DNA of 64,000 bases from Mycobacteroides salmoniphilum (GTDB lineage: Bacteria; Actinomycetota; Actinomycetes; Mycobacteriales; Mycobacteriaceae), in the NCBI RefSeq assembly GCF_004924335.1, contig NZ_CP024633.1:496001-560000 (forward strand), in the 5' to 3' direction. The notes under the pieces were generated by a model. That model was not told the origin of the DNA. It worked only from the letters and a program-made list of their open reading frames with translations, and made no database searches. Every line of letters starts with the position of its first letter. The first letter of the stretch is position 1. Positions 8,340 to 16,728 of the stretch are shown here, in pieces. The position numbers and the translations under genes are program-made.

Positions 8340-9289
8340 AGTGCCTCCAAAACTCGTGCGCGGTGCCACTCGGACGTGCCCCATGCCGAGGTCAGGGCCC
8401 GTACCTTGAGGATCCACAGTGACAGGTCGTATTCGGCGGTGAAGCCGATGGCGCCGTGAGTCTGCAGCGAGGATCGCGCGGCGAGGTAAGCGGCCTTGCC
8501 AGCAGCGACCTTCGCGGCACTCACATCACGTGCGGCAGTGGGAGAGTCCTCGGCCAGGGATAGTGCCGCGCCGTATACGAGCGGGCGGGCCAGCTCCAGC
8601 GCGATGTGGACATCGGCCAGCTTGTGCTTGACGGCCTGATAGGAGCCGATGGGCCGCCCGAACTGGGACCGCTGCTTGGCGTACTCCACCGCGCGGTCCA
8701 GGAGTGCCTGCCCAAGACCGACAAGCTGTGCCGAAATCGCAAGCACTCCAAAGTTAATGGCGCGGCTGGTGTCGAGGGAGACGCCGCCTCCCGTCGGTGC
8801 TACATCGAACACCCGGCGAGCGGCGTCGATCGATTCGTGCTGTGTGCCGGCCTGTGCCTCGCGGAACCCGATGTCGTCGGCGATGAGCACCAGCCCGGCG
8901 ACATCCGCGTCGAGTGCACGTGGCGTGATGGGAGGCGCGGCCACGGTGACGATGAGTTCTCCGGAGGCCAGTTGTGAGGAACGCGCATCCTCGGCGAGCA
9001 GGGCCGGTGCCACCGCGAGGGACTCGACGACCGGTCCGGGCACCGCCCACTTGCCTAAACCTTCCAGTGCGACAACAAGATCGACGGGATGCGCCCCGAT
9101 GCCGTCGTACTTTTCGGAGACCGCGAGGGCGGTGACACCGAGATCGGACAATGTCGACCACACCGCGAGCCCGGGTTCATGGTTGCCGGTTGCCCACGCG
9201 CGAGCCGCAGCGGGAACATCGGCGGCCCCCAGGGCCGCGTCGATGCTCGCCGCGAAATCTCGCTGCTGCGTGTCCAGATCGAACCTCAC
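8336..9289 (-). CDS. fadE32: Acyl-CoA dehydrogenase subunit FadE32
   Basis: A 317-aa acyl-CoA dehydrogenase-like protein with the C-terminal motifs SQFGRPIGSYQAVKHKLADV and LQTHGAIGFTAEYDLSLW. GTG at 9289 overlaps the fadE31 stop by 4 nt (GTGA), and its own stop overlaps the fadE33 start, so the genes are translationally coupled. A longer in-frame start at 9646 would lie inside fadE31. In the ring C/D pathway it probably pairs with FadE31 as a heteromeric dehydrogenase. That pairing is inferred from adjacency and from the known two-gene ACADs of steroid degraders. Confidence 0.83.
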   Translation of the reverse strand: MRFDLDTQQRDFAASIDAALGAADVPAAARAWATGNHEPGLAVWSTLSDLGVTALAVSEKYDGIGAHPVDLVVALEGLGKWAVPGPVVESLAVAPALLAEDARSSQLASGELIVTVAAPPITPRALDADVAGLVLIADDIGFREAQAGTQHESIDAARRVFDVAPTGGGVSLDTSRAINFGVLAISAQLVGLGQALLDRAVEYAKQRSQFGRPIGSYQAVKHKLADVHIALELARPLVYGAALSLAEDSPTAARDVSAAKVAAGKAAYLAARSSLQTHGAIGFTAEYDLSLWILKVRALTSAWGTSEWHRARVLEAL

Positions 9290-10437
9290 TTGGCACCTCC
9301 CGTGCGAGCACTCTCTTTCGGCAGGCCAAGAATGCGCTCGGCGATGATGTTCCGCTGAATCTCGTTGGTACCTGCGTAGATCGGGCCGCCGAGGGAGAAC
9401 AGGTACCCATCTGTCCATGGCCCGGTGAGCTCGCCGTCGGCGCCGCGCAGGTCGATCGCCGTCTCGTGCAGGGCCACGTCCAGCTCGGACCAGAACACCT
9501 TGGTGATCGAGGATTCGGCACCGAGCTCGCCGCCGCCGGACAGTCGGGTGACGGTGCCGAAAGTATGCAACCGGTACGCCTGTGCGGCGATCCAGGCGTC
9601 GGCGACACGCTCGGATGCGAACCTGTTCTCCGGAACGGATTTCCACAGATCTACCAACCGATCTGCGGTGGCCAGGAAGCGGCCGGGGCTGCGCAGCGAC
9701 ATGCCGCGCTCATTGCTCGACGTGCTCATGGCCACCCGCCAGCCGTCATGTACCGCACCGATGACGTCCTCGTCGGGGACGAATACGTCGTCCAGAAAGA
9801 TCTCGGCGAAACCGGGGTCCCCGTCGAGCTGGGGGATGGGGCGGACAGTGATGCCCTCGGCCTTGAGATCCAACATGAAGTACGTCAACCCCTGGTGGCG
9901 CTGCGATTCCGGGTCGGAGCGCCAGAGCCCGAATGCCCTGTCCGCGAATGGCGCTCGCGAGCTCCAGATCTTCTGCCCGGACAAGCGCCAGCCCCCGTCC
10001 ACCTTGCGGGCGGGGGAGCGCAGCGATGCCAGATCGCTTCCCGACTCCGGCTCCGACCAGGCTTGCGCCCAGATCTCCTCGCCGTTGGCCATTTTCGGGA
10101 GAATGCGATCCAGCTGGTCCTTGCTGCCATGTGCGAACAGCGTGGGCCCCAGCAGGAACATGCCGTTCTGGCTGATGCGCGCGGGGGCTCCCGCCTTGAA
10201 GTACTCCTCTTCGAAGATCACCCACTGCAGCAGGGTGACGTCGCGGCCGCCGTACTCCTGGGGCCAGGACACCGCGGAGAACCCCGCGTCGTACAGGGTC
10301 CGCTCCCACTGTCGGTGCAGCACAGCGCCTTCGGGCGAGTCGTAGGAGGGTAACGGTGGATTCGGGGTGTTGGCGGCGAGGAACTCGCGCACCTCCGCCC
10401 GGAAGGCCTCGGTCTCGTCGTCGAGAAGTAGGTCCAC
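9286..10437 (-). CDS. fadE31: Acyl-CoA dehydrogenase FadE31
   Basis: A 383-aa, full-length acyl-CoA dehydrogenase with EYGGRDVTLLQWVIFEEEYF, the substrate/FAD loop AQAWSEPESGSDLASLRS and the C-terminal GGPIYAGTNEIQRNIIAERI. GTG at 10437 overlaps the fadD3 stop by one base (TAGTG). It is the second gene of the fadD3 operon. It acts on CoA-activated ring C/D degradation intermediates; the exact step is not readable from sequence. Confidence 0.85.
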   Translation of the reverse strand: MDLLLDDETEAFRAEVREFLAANTPNPPLPSYDSPEGAVLHRQWERTLYDAGFSAVSWPQEYGGRDVTLLQWVIFEEEYFKAGAPARISQNGMFLLGPTLFAHGSKDQLDRILPKMANGEEIWAQAWSEPESGSDLASLRSPARKVDGGWRLSGQKIWSSRAPFADRAFGLWRSDPESQRHQGLTYFMLDLKAEGITVRPIPQLDGDPGFAEIFLDDVFVPDEDVIGAVHDGWRVAMSTSSNERGMSLRSPGRFLATADRLVDLWKSVPENRFASERVADAWIAAQAYRLHTFGTVTRLSGGGELGAESSITKVFWSELDVALHETAIDLRGADGELTGPWTDGYLFSLGGPIYAGTNEIQRNIIAERILGLPKESARTGGAK

Positions 10438-12011
10438 TAGCTGCTCTCCTGTTGGTGCATGGCGCGCAGCGTGGGTTTGACCACCTTGCCGCCCAGATTG
10501 CGGGGAAGTTCGTCGAGAAACCCGACGAACCGCGGTTTCTTGAAGTTCGCCACATGCATCGCGCTGTAGTCGATGACGGCCTGAGCGTCGAGGGATGCGC
10601 CGGGCTTGCGCACGATGTATGCCTTGCCGACCTCGCCGAGCCGCGCGTCGGGCACCCCGATCACGGCCACGTCAGCTACACCATCGAGCCGCATCAGTAC
10701 CTGTTCGATCTCTGCCGGGTAGACGTTGAACCCACCGCAGATGTACATGTCCTTGAGTCGGTCGGTGATGGTGAGATTGCCGTGCTCGTCGAGCTTTCCG
10801 ATATCGCCGGTGTGCAACCAGCCATCCGAGTCGATGGTCTCGGCGGTGGCCTGCGGATTATCGAGATAGCCCTTCATGACGTTGGCGCTGCGCAGCAGCA
10901 CTTCGCCCTCGTCGCCCGGTTTCTGGGCGCCGTCGATCCGCAGCTCGTAGCCGATCATCGGACGTCCGCAGGTGGTCGCGACGGTGACCGCGTCGTCATC
11001 GGAGCGGCAGATCGTGGCGAAGCCTTGAGTCTCGGTGAGGCCGTACGCGGTAAGTACCAGATCGAAATCCAGCTCGGATTGCATGCGCTCGATGAGCACC
11101 ACCGGGACCACGGCCGCACCCGTCACGGAGTACCGCAGTGAGGTCAGGTCATAGTTCTTGCGGGCGGGATGGTCGAGCAGCATCTGGAAGATGGTGGGTG
11201 CGCCGGGTAACACGGTGATCTTGTGTTCCTGGACTGCGGCCATTGCTTTTTCGGGGTCGAAGGTCAGCTGTGGCATAAGCGCCGCGCCGGTCTGCAAGCA
11301 GGCCAGGATGCCGGCCTTGTATCCGAAGTTATGGAAGAACGGGTTCACGCACAGATACCGGTCGTTCTCGGTGAACTCTCCGTAGGTTGCCCACGCCAGG
11401 GAGGCCGCCAGCGGTTGGCGGTGCATGCACAGCACGCCCTTGCTGCGTCCGGTAGTGCCGGAGGTGAAAAGGATGTCGCTGATGTCTTCGGAACTCACCG
11501 TCGACTTGCGCTCATCGATGTCCTGGTCGCTCACGTCATCTCCGTGCGCGACGAATTCCTCCCAATTGGCGTGATCGCCGGCTTCCACCGCGATCCGCAC
11601 GATATGGGCGAGATCGGGAAGGGCCGCAGTGTCCAGTTGGGTGATGCGATCCGACCCGAGGAAGACTCCGGCCGACACCAGCACGCGAGCCTCGCTGCGC
11701 TGCAGGATGTCCGTCGCCTCGTCGACCGTGTAGCGGGTGTTCATCGGGACGACGGCAGCTCCGGCGTACTGCGCGCCCAGGCAGGCGATGGGCCAGTGCC
11801 ACGAGTTGGGAGACCAGATGGCCACCCGGTCCCCGTGCTTGATGTCGAGTGCGATCAGTGCCGCGGCGAAGCGCCGGGCGCGGGCGCGAAGTTCCGAAAA
11901 GGACAGCCATAATCCGTCCGCATAGAGTGCATCGCGATCACCAAAACGGGCTGCTGCCTGGTCCAACGCGGCCGGAATGGTGAGTTCGGGTGTCTGCTGC
12001 GCCGACTCCAT
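10437..12011 (-). CDS. fadD3: HIP-CoA ligase FadD3
   Basis: A 524-aa AMP-forming acyl-CoA synthetase. It shows the P-loop motif LFTSGTTGRSKGV, the A-motif YGLTETQGF, the TGD-type motif GWLHTGDIGKLDEHG and the hinge DRLKDMYICGGFNVYPAEIE. In steroid degraders FadD3 activates 3aH-4alpha(3'-propanoate)-7abeta-methylhexahydroindanedione (HIP) with CoA, the gate to the ring C/D pathway. ATG at 12011 is preferred over the in-frame 12083, which would run through the KstR2 operator. It leads a four-gene operon and is divergent from fadE30. Confidence 0.92.
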   Translation of the reverse strand: MESAQQTPELTIPAALDQAAARFGDRDALYADGLWLSFSELRARARRFAAALIALDIKHGDRVAIWSPNSWHWPIACLGAQYAGAAVVPMNTRYTVDEATDILQRSEARVLVSAGVFLGSDRITQLDTAALPDLAHIVRIAVEAGDHANWEEFVAHGDDVSDQDIDERKSTVSSEDISDILFTSGTTGRSKGVLCMHRQPLAASLAWATYGEFTENDRYLCVNPFFHNFGYKAGILACLQTGAALMPQLTFDPEKAMAAVQEHKITVLPGAPTIFQMLLDHPARKNYDLTSLRYSVTGAAVVPVVLIERMQSELDFDLVLTAYGLTETQGFATICRSDDDAVTVATTCGRPMIGYELRIDGAQKPGDEGEVLLRSANVMKGYLDNPQATAETIDSDGWLHTGDIGKLDEHGNLTITDRLKDMYICGGFNVYPAEIEQVLMRLDGVADVAVIGVPDARLGEVGKAYIVRKPGASLDAQAVIDYSAMHVANFKKPRFVGFLDELPRNLGGKVVKPTLRAMHQQESS

Positions 12012-12038
12012 ACGCGTCCGACCCACCTTCCAATAACA

Positions 12039-12052
12039 AGCAAGTGCTTGGT
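12039..12052. promoter_or_regulatory. KstR2 operator, fadD3/fadE30 intergenic
   Basis: AGCAAGTGCTTGGT matches the known KstR2 pattern AnCAAGnnCTTGnT at every fixed position. It lies between the divergent fadD3 (start 12011) and fadE30 (start 12069), so one site can control both operons. Confidence 0.88.
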
Positions 12053-12056
12053 AGGT

Positions 12057-12062
12057 TAGCCT
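12057..12062 (+). promoter_or_regulatory. Candidate -10 element for a leaderless fadE30 mRNA
   Basis: TAGCCT followed by exactly 6 nt and then the GTG at 12069. The TANNNT-N6-start spacing puts the expected transcription start at the first base of the start codon. Confidence 0.5.
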
Positions 12063-12068
12063 ACAGGT

Positions 12069-13286
12069 GTGGGTGAGTTCCAAGCGGCTTCCGAGCGTCC
12101 GTTATCGGAGATCTCCGATGATGGGGATGAGTCGCTCGCGCGAAGACCAGACGATGAAGTGCGTGCCGAGATCCGGGAATGGCTGGCCGAGAACCTGGTC
12201 GGTGAGTTCGCAGAACTGAAGGGCCTTGGTGGCCCCGGCAGCGAGCATGAGGCCTTCGAAGAGCGCCTTGCCTGGAACCGCCACCTGGCTGCCGCAGGCT
12301 GGACCTGCCTGGGCTGGCCCGTCGAGCATGGGGGACGCGGAGCCACCGTGAGTCAGCGCGTCATCTTCTACGAGGAGTACGCGCGCGCCGAGGCGCCGCA
12401 CAAGGTGAACCACCTGGGCGAGGAGCTGCTTGGTCCTACGCTCATCGCCTACGGCACCCCCGAACAGCAGCAGCGCTTCCTTCCGGCCATCCGCGATGTC
12501 ACGGAGCTGTGGTGTCAGGGCTATTCGGAACCTGGCGCGGGATCGGACCTGGCGAATGTATCTACCACCGCGGTGCTCGATGGTGACGAGTGGGTGATCA
12601 ACGGGCAGAAGGTGTGGACCTCGCTGGCCCTGCAGTCGCAGTGGTGCTTCGTGATCGCGCGTACCGAACCCGGATCGGCGCGTCATCATGGCCTGTCGTA
12701 TCTGCTTGTACCCCTTGATCAGCCGGGGGTCGAGATTCGGCCGATCATCCAGCTGACCAGCACCTCGGAGTTCAATGAGGTGTTCTTTGACAATGCGCGT
12801 ACTGGCGCCGATCTGGTGGTGGGAGAGCCCGGCGATGGTTGGCGGGTGGCCATGGGCACCCTGACCTTCGAACGCGGTGTCTCGACGCTGGGTAACCAGA
12901 TCACCTATGCCCGTGAACTTTCCCGGCTGGCGGGGCTCGCCAAGTCCAATGGCTCGGCGGATGATCCGGCGATCCGGGAGCGCCTTGCCCAGGCCTACGT
13001 AGGGCTTCGCACCATGCGTGCCTACGCGCTGGCCACCATGGACGAGGAGCGCCCCGGTCAGGACAATGTATCAAAGCTGTTGTGGGCCAACTGGCATCGC
13101 GATTTGGGAGAGCTTGCGATGGAGATCATCGGAAAGTCGACTCTGTTGACCGATGACGGCGAGATGGACGAGTGGCAGCGACTGTTCCTCTTCTCGCGCG
13201 CCGACACGATCTATGGCGGCTCCAACGAGATCCAACGCAACATTATTTCCGAGCGGGTGCTCGGTTTACCCAGAGAGGCGCGCTAG
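12069..13286 (+). CDS. fadE30: Acyl-CoA dehydrogenase subunit FadE30 (IpdE1)
   Basis: A 405-aa full-length acyl-CoA dehydrogenase with WPVEHGGRGATVSQRVIFYE, QGYSEPGAGSDLANV, the FAD-binding region and YGGSNEIQRNIISERVLGLP. M. tuberculosis FadE30 partners FadE33 (IpdE1-IpdE2) to oxidise 5-hydroxy-HIP-CoA. Here the two partners lie on opposite sides of the same KstR2 operator. GTG at 12069 fits the leaderless promoter spacing. The stop overlaps the ipdF start by one base (TAGTG). Confidence 0.88.
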   Translation: MGEFQAASERPLSEISDDGDESLARRPDDEVRAEIREWLAENLVGEFAELKGLGGPGSEHEAFEERLAWNRHLAAAGWTCLGWPVEHGGRGATVSQRVIFYEEYARAEAPHKVNHLGEELLGPTLIAYGTPEQQQRFLPAIRDVTELWCQGYSEPGAGSDLANVSTTAVLDGDEWVINGQKVWTSLALQSQWCFVIARTEPGSARHHGLSYLLVPLDQPGVEIRPIIQLTSTSEFNEVFFDNARTGADLVVGEPGDGWRVAMGTLTFERGVSTLGNQITYARELSRLAGLAKSNGSADDPAIRERLAQAYVGLRTMRAYALATMDEERPGQDNVSKLLWANWHRDLGELAMEIIGKSTLLTDDGEMDEWQRLFLFSRADTIYGGSNEIQRNIISERVLGLPREAR

Positions 13287-14074
13287 TGAGCTTGTCGCAG
13301 GCACCGGAAGAGATTGCCGGGCACGGACTTCTGAAGGGCAAGGCGGTTATCATCACCGCCGCGGCGGGCACCGGTATTGGATCTTCCACCGCGCGCCGTG
13401 CCCTGGCCGAGGGGGCCGACGTCGTCGTCTCCGACTATCACGAGCGTCGACTCACCGAGACCCGTGACGAGCTTGCGGCGCTCGGGCTGGGCAAGGTGGC
13501 CGCGGTGGTCTGTGATGTCACCTCCACCGAAGCCGTGGATGCGCTGATCACCGAATCTGTTGCTGCCCTAGGCCGTATCGATGTGTTGGTGAACAATGCG
13601 GGGCTCGGTGGCGAGACTCCCGTCGCCGATATGACCGACGAGCAGTGGGACCGGGTTCTCGACGTCACCCTGACCTCCACCTTCCGCGCGACCCGTGCGG
13701 CGCTGCGGTACTTCCGTGAGGCCGGCCACGGCGGCGTCATCGTCAACAACGCGAGTGTGTTGGGCTGGCGCGCGCAGTACGGACAGTCGCACTACGCCGC
13801 CGCGAAGGCCGGCGTCATGGCGCTCACCCGGTGCAGTGCCATCGAGGCCGTCGAGCATGGTGTGCGCATCAATGCCGTCGCCCCGAGCATTGCCCGGCAC
13901 AAATTCCTCGACAAGGTGACTTCCTCGGATCTACTGGACAAGCTGTCCTCCGATGAGGCGTTCGGTCGTGCTGCAGAGCCGTGGGAGATCGCTTCCACCA
14001 TTGCCTTCCTGGCCAGCGATTACTCGAGCTACCTGACCGGCGAGGTCATCTCGGTGTCCAGCCAGCGGGCGTGA
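13286..14074 (+). CDS. ipdF: Short-chain dehydrogenase IpdF-like (Rv3559c type)
   Basis: A 262-aa classical-type SDR. The nucleotide-binding site is ITAAAGTGIGSSTARRA, with DVLVNNAGLG and the active-site SxxY...YxxxK region NASVLGWRAQYGQSHYAAAK. GTG at 13286 overlaps the fadE30 stop; the open frame back to 13172 is inside fadE30. In M. tuberculosis Rv3559c (IpdF) is assigned to oxidation of a hydroxylated HIP-CoA derivative. The symbol is given on synteny. Confidence 0.82.
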   Translation: MSLSQAPEEIAGHGLLKGKAVIITAAAGTGIGSSTARRALAEGADVVVSDYHERRLTETRDELAALGLGKVAAVVCDVTSTEAVDALITESVAALGRIDVLVNNAGLGGETPVADMTDEQWDRVLDVTLTSTFRATRAALRYFREAGHGGVIVNNASVLGWRAQYGQSHYAAAKAGVMALTRCSAIEAVEHGVRINAVAPSIARHKFLDKVTSSDLLDKLSSDEAFGRAAEPWEIASTIAFLASDYSSYLTGEVISVSSQRA

Positions 14075-14106
14075 CATGCGCCATGAAGCGCACTCAACGG
14101 TGACCA

Positions 14107-14120
14107 AACAAGCGCTTGGT
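14107..14120. promoter_or_regulatory. KstR2 operator upstream of kstR2
   Basis: AACAAGCGCTTGGT is a full match to AnCAAGnnCTTGnT. It lies 16 nt upstream of the kstR2 start and just ahead of its -10, where binding would block RNA polymerase: autorepression. Confidence 0.9.
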
Positions 14121-14123
14121 TGA

Positions 14124-14129
14124 TACAGT
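14124..14129 (+). promoter_or_regulatory. Candidate -10 element for a leaderless kstR2 mRNA
   Basis: TACAGT, then 6 nt, then GTG at 14136. The spacing predicts transcription starting on the start codon. Confidence 0.55.
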
Positions 14130-14135
14130 GGGGAG

Positions 14136-14777
14136 GTGGACAACGTGGCAGAAGTGCGAGAGCCCGACGCTCTTCGCGCAAGCGGCTCATCGCAGCCGTC
14201 TCGGCGTGACGAGCTGCTGAGCCTTGCGGCCGCCATGTTCGCCGAACGCGGTCTGCGCGCTACCACGGTGCGTGATATCGCCGATGCGGCGGGAATCCTG
14301 TCCGGCAGCCTCTATCACCACTTCGACTCCAAAGAAGCGATCGTGGACGAGCTGCTCCGCGACTTCCTCGAGGGACTGTTCACGCGGTACCGCGAAATCG
14401 CGGCGGCCAACCTGAACCCTGTCGACACCCTCAAGGGCCTGTTCCTGGCCTCGTTCGACGCGATCGAAACCAAGCACGCGCAGGTCGCCATCTACCAGGC
14501 GGAGGCGCCCAGACTGCTGTCGCAGGAGCGGTTCGCCTATCTGAACGAGCTCAACACCGAGCAGCGTGAGCTCTGGCTGGAAGTGCTGCGTGACGGCATT
14601 GCTCAGGGCTACTTCCGCCCGGATCTCGATGTGGCCGTGGTGTACCGGTTTATTCGCGACGCGACGTGGGTTTCGGTGCGCTGGTTCCGGCCTGGTGGTT
14701 CACGCACGGCGCAGGAAGTCGCCGAACAGTACCTCTCGATAGTCCTCGGCGGAATCACCACGAACAACGCCGTTTAG
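14136..14777 (+). CDS. kstR2: TetR-family repressor KstR2
   Basis: A 213-aa TetR-family regulator. The N-terminal helix-turn-helix region includes LSLAAAMFAERGLRATTV and DIADAAGILSGSLYHHFDSK, which closely fits KstR2. KstR2 represses the ring C/D (HIP) genes and is released by HIP-CoA, the FadD3 product. GTG at 14136 gives the N-terminus MDNVAE, similar to the known MDRVAG start, and fits the leaderless spacing. Compared with the M. tuberculosis protein it carries about 15 extra residues after position 6 (EPDALRASGSSQPS region). It is followed 28 nt later by fadA6, probably co-transcribed. Confidence 0.93.
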   Translation: MDNVAEVREPDALRASGSSQPSRRDELLSLAAAMFAERGLRATTVRDIADAAGILSGSLYHHFDSKEAIVDELLRDFLEGLFTRYREIAAANLNPVDTLKGLFLASFDAIETKHAQVAIYQAEAPRLLSQERFAYLNELNTEQRELWLEVLRDGIAQGYFRPDLDVAVVYRFIRDATWVSVRWFRPGGSRTAQEVAEQYLSIVLGGITTNNAV

Positions 14778-14805
14778 TCACCCGAATTGACAAAGGAGAT
14801 TCACC

Positions 14806-15954
14806 ATGCCTGAGGCGTACATCATCGACGCTGTGCGTACCGCTGTCGGTAAGCGCAACGGATCGCTGTCCACGGTGCACCCGCTGGATCTGGGTGCGGC
14901 CACCTTCAAGGGACTCTTCGACCGCGTCGACGTCGACCCCGACGCTATCGACGACGTGATCATGGGTGTGCTGGACGCCATCGGCGGACAGGCAGGCAAT
15001 GCCGGACGCTTGGCATGGCTGGCCGGTGGATACCCGGAGGAGGTGCCGGGCTGCACCGTCGACCGTCAGTGTGGATCGAGCCAGCAGGCCATTTCCTTTG
15101 CCGCGCAGGCTGTTATGTCCGGTACCGCCGACCTGATCGTGGCCGGTGGTTTCCAGAACATGAGCCAGATTCCGATCTCGGCGGCGATGATTGTCGGCAA
15201 GGAGTACGGATTCACTTCGCCCACAGCCGAATCCGAGGGCTGGCTGCACCGCTACGGCGACCAGGAAATCTCCCAGTTCCGCGGCGCCGAGATGATCGCC
15301 GAGAAGTGGGACATCAGCCGCGAGGAGATGGAGCAGTTCGCACTCTCCAGCCATGAGCGGGCATTTGCCGCTATTCGCAACGGACACTTTGACAATGAGA
15401 TCATCCCGGTCGGCGACTTCCGGGTCGACGAGGGGCCGCGCGAGAGCACGCTGGAGAAGATGGCGGGGCTCAAGACCCTGGTCGAGGGTGGGCGCCTCAC
15501 CGCCGCACTGGCCAGTCAGATCTCCGACGGCGGCAGCGCCACCCTGGTCGCCTCGGAAGGCGCGGTGAAGGCGCATGGCCTCAAGCCGCGTGCCCGCATC
15601 CATCACATCAGCGCCCGCGGTGATGACCCGGTGTTCATGCTGACCGGCCCCATCCCCGCCACCAAGTACGCGCTGGCCAAGACCGGTCTGACGATGGACG
15701 ATATCGACGTCGTCGAGATCAACGAGGCCTTCGCCCCCGTGGTGTTGGCATGGGCCAAGGAGTTGGACGTCGATCTGAAGAAGGTCAATCCCAACGGCGG
15801 CGCTATCGCGCTGGGTCATCCCTTGGGGGCCACCGGCGCCAAGTTGTTCGCCACCATGCTCAATGAGCTGGAGCGCACCGGAGGCAAGTACGGCCTGCAG
15901 ACGATGTGTGAGGGCGGCGGCACTGCCAACGTCACCATCATCGAGCGCCTCTGA
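14806..15954 (+). CDS. fadA6: Thiolase FadA6 (ring C/D pathway)
   Basis: A 382-aa thiolase. Nucleophile Cys89 is in VDRQCGSSQQA; the motifs INEAFAP, GHPLGATGA (His) and MCEGGGTAN (second Cys) complete the catalytic set. In M. tuberculosis FadA6 (Rv3556c) cleaves a late CoA intermediate of HIP degradation. ATG at 14806 has AAAGGAG 9-15 nt upstream. It follows kstR2 by 28 nt in the same order as in M. tuberculosis. Confidence 0.9.
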   Translation: MPEAYIIDAVRTAVGKRNGSLSTVHPLDLGAATFKGLFDRVDVDPDAIDDVIMGVLDAIGGQAGNAGRLAWLAGGYPEEVPGCTVDRQCGSSQQAISFAAQAVMSGTADLIVAGGFQNMSQIPISAAMIVGKEYGFTSPTAESEGWLHRYGDQEISQFRGAEMIAEKWDISREEMEQFALSSHERAFAAIRNGHFDNEIIPVGDFRVDEGPRESTLEKMAGLKTLVEGGRLTAALASQISDGGSATLVASEGAVKAHGLKPRARIHHISARGDDPVFMLTGPIPATKYALAKTGLTMDDIDVVEINEAFAPVVLAWAKELDVDLKKVNPNGGAIALGHPLGATGAKLFATMLNELERTGGKYGLQTMCEGGGTANVTIIERL

Positions 15955-15982
15955 TCGTTCTCGCCGTCGTGCATCCGAGGCG

Positions 15983-15988
15983 TAGCCT
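15983..15988 (+). promoter_or_regulatory. Candidate -10 element upstream of the 15995 gene
   Basis: TAGCCT, then 6 nt, then ATG at 15995. It uses the same hexamer and spacing as upstream of fadE30, suggesting a separate leaderless transcript after fadA6. Confidence 0.45.
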
Positions 15989-15994
15989 CAGGGA

Positions 15995-16324
15995 ATGCGT
16001 GCTGGAATCCTGATCGGCGCGGCCGCGATGGCGTTGGGCGTCATCGCGAGCGGCGCCCCCGCATCTGCCGAGCCGTGTCCACCGGAGGTTTGCAGCATTC
16101 CCGGATTGCCGGGCGGCAGTTTGCCCTTCAATCCGCAGATGTCTGACCTGCCGCAAGACCCGATGTGGATGGGCCAGGCCTGGGATTGGTTGAGCAAGCG
16201 GGACAACACGGGCATGTTCAATGCCCCGGGGCCTGCCGAGTTCATTCGATCGCAGCCATCCGACTCGGGGATCCCGGAGCAGGCCCCTCCAGCCTTACCG
16301 GGGCCTGCTCTGCCGGGCGACTAG
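15995..16324 (+). CDS. Small secreted protein of unknown function
   Basis: A 109-aa protein with a clear Sec signal peptide: MRAGILIGAAAMALGVIASG, cleavage probably near ASA-EP. The mature part carries two Cys (CPPEVC) and Trp-rich DPMWMGQAWDWL, then a Pro-rich tail. No known domain is recognised. It sits between fadA6 and ipdC inside the KstR2 cluster but has no operator of its own. Its stop interlocks with that of the opposing gene (CTAG at 16321-16324). Confidence 0.75.
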   Translation: MRAGILIGAAAMALGVIASGAPASAEPCPPEVCSIPGLPGGSLPFNPQMSDLPQDPMWMGQAWDWLSKRDNTGMFNAPGPAEFIRSQPSDSGIPEQAPPALPGPALPGD

Positions 16325-16659
16325 TCCTGAGCCCACGTTCCGTAGGGCACATCAGGATCGGTGCCCAGTGGAGTGGACGGATCGGCTCCACCGATATCAG
16401 TTGCGTGGTCCGGCACGTACGGATCGGTTCCGTACGGCACGCCGGGATTTGCGCCTCCCACGGATTGGTCTTGCCGCAATACGTGGCTGCGGCCGCGGTC
16501 TGTGGGTAACTCCATGGAGCCCTGCTTCGGGGTGTGAATCCCATGGTTGGGGACGGACGGCTGGTCGTTATCGGCGGCGGCGAGGGGCGCGAGCATGATC
16601 GCCGCTCCCGCCGCCAAACAACAGGCAGCTGTCGAGAAGGTGAACTTTCGGAACGTCAT
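16321..16659 (-). CDS. Small secreted protein with PxGTDP repeats
   Basis: A 112-aa protein with a signal peptide (TFSTAACCLAAGAAIMLAPL, cleavage near LAAA-DN). The mature part is low-complexity and acidic, with three spaced near-repeats (VPYGTDP, PLGTDP, VPYGT). No recognised family. It lies 69 nt downstream of ipdC on the same strand and could be the tail of the echA20-ipdA-ipdB-ipdC transcript, although the gap leaves room for its own promoter. Its role in steroid use is unknown. Confidence 0.65.
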   Translation of the reverse strand: MTFRKFTFSTAACCLAAGAAIMLAPLAAADNDQPSVPNHGIHTPKQGSMELPTDRGRSHVLRQDQSVGGANPGVPYGTDPYVPDHATDIGGADPSTPLGTDPDVPYGTWAQD

Positions 16660-16728
16660 ACGTCCAGAGTTCTCCTGCAGTCTGTGAATCAGCTGTCGGT
16701 CGGACAGGAATCAGCTGGGGAGAAGCAC

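Noticed and set aside
14755..15819. 354-aa minus-strand ORF opposite fadA6
   Set aside because: Antisense of a full-length thiolase; it would include the ribosome site and start of fadA6.
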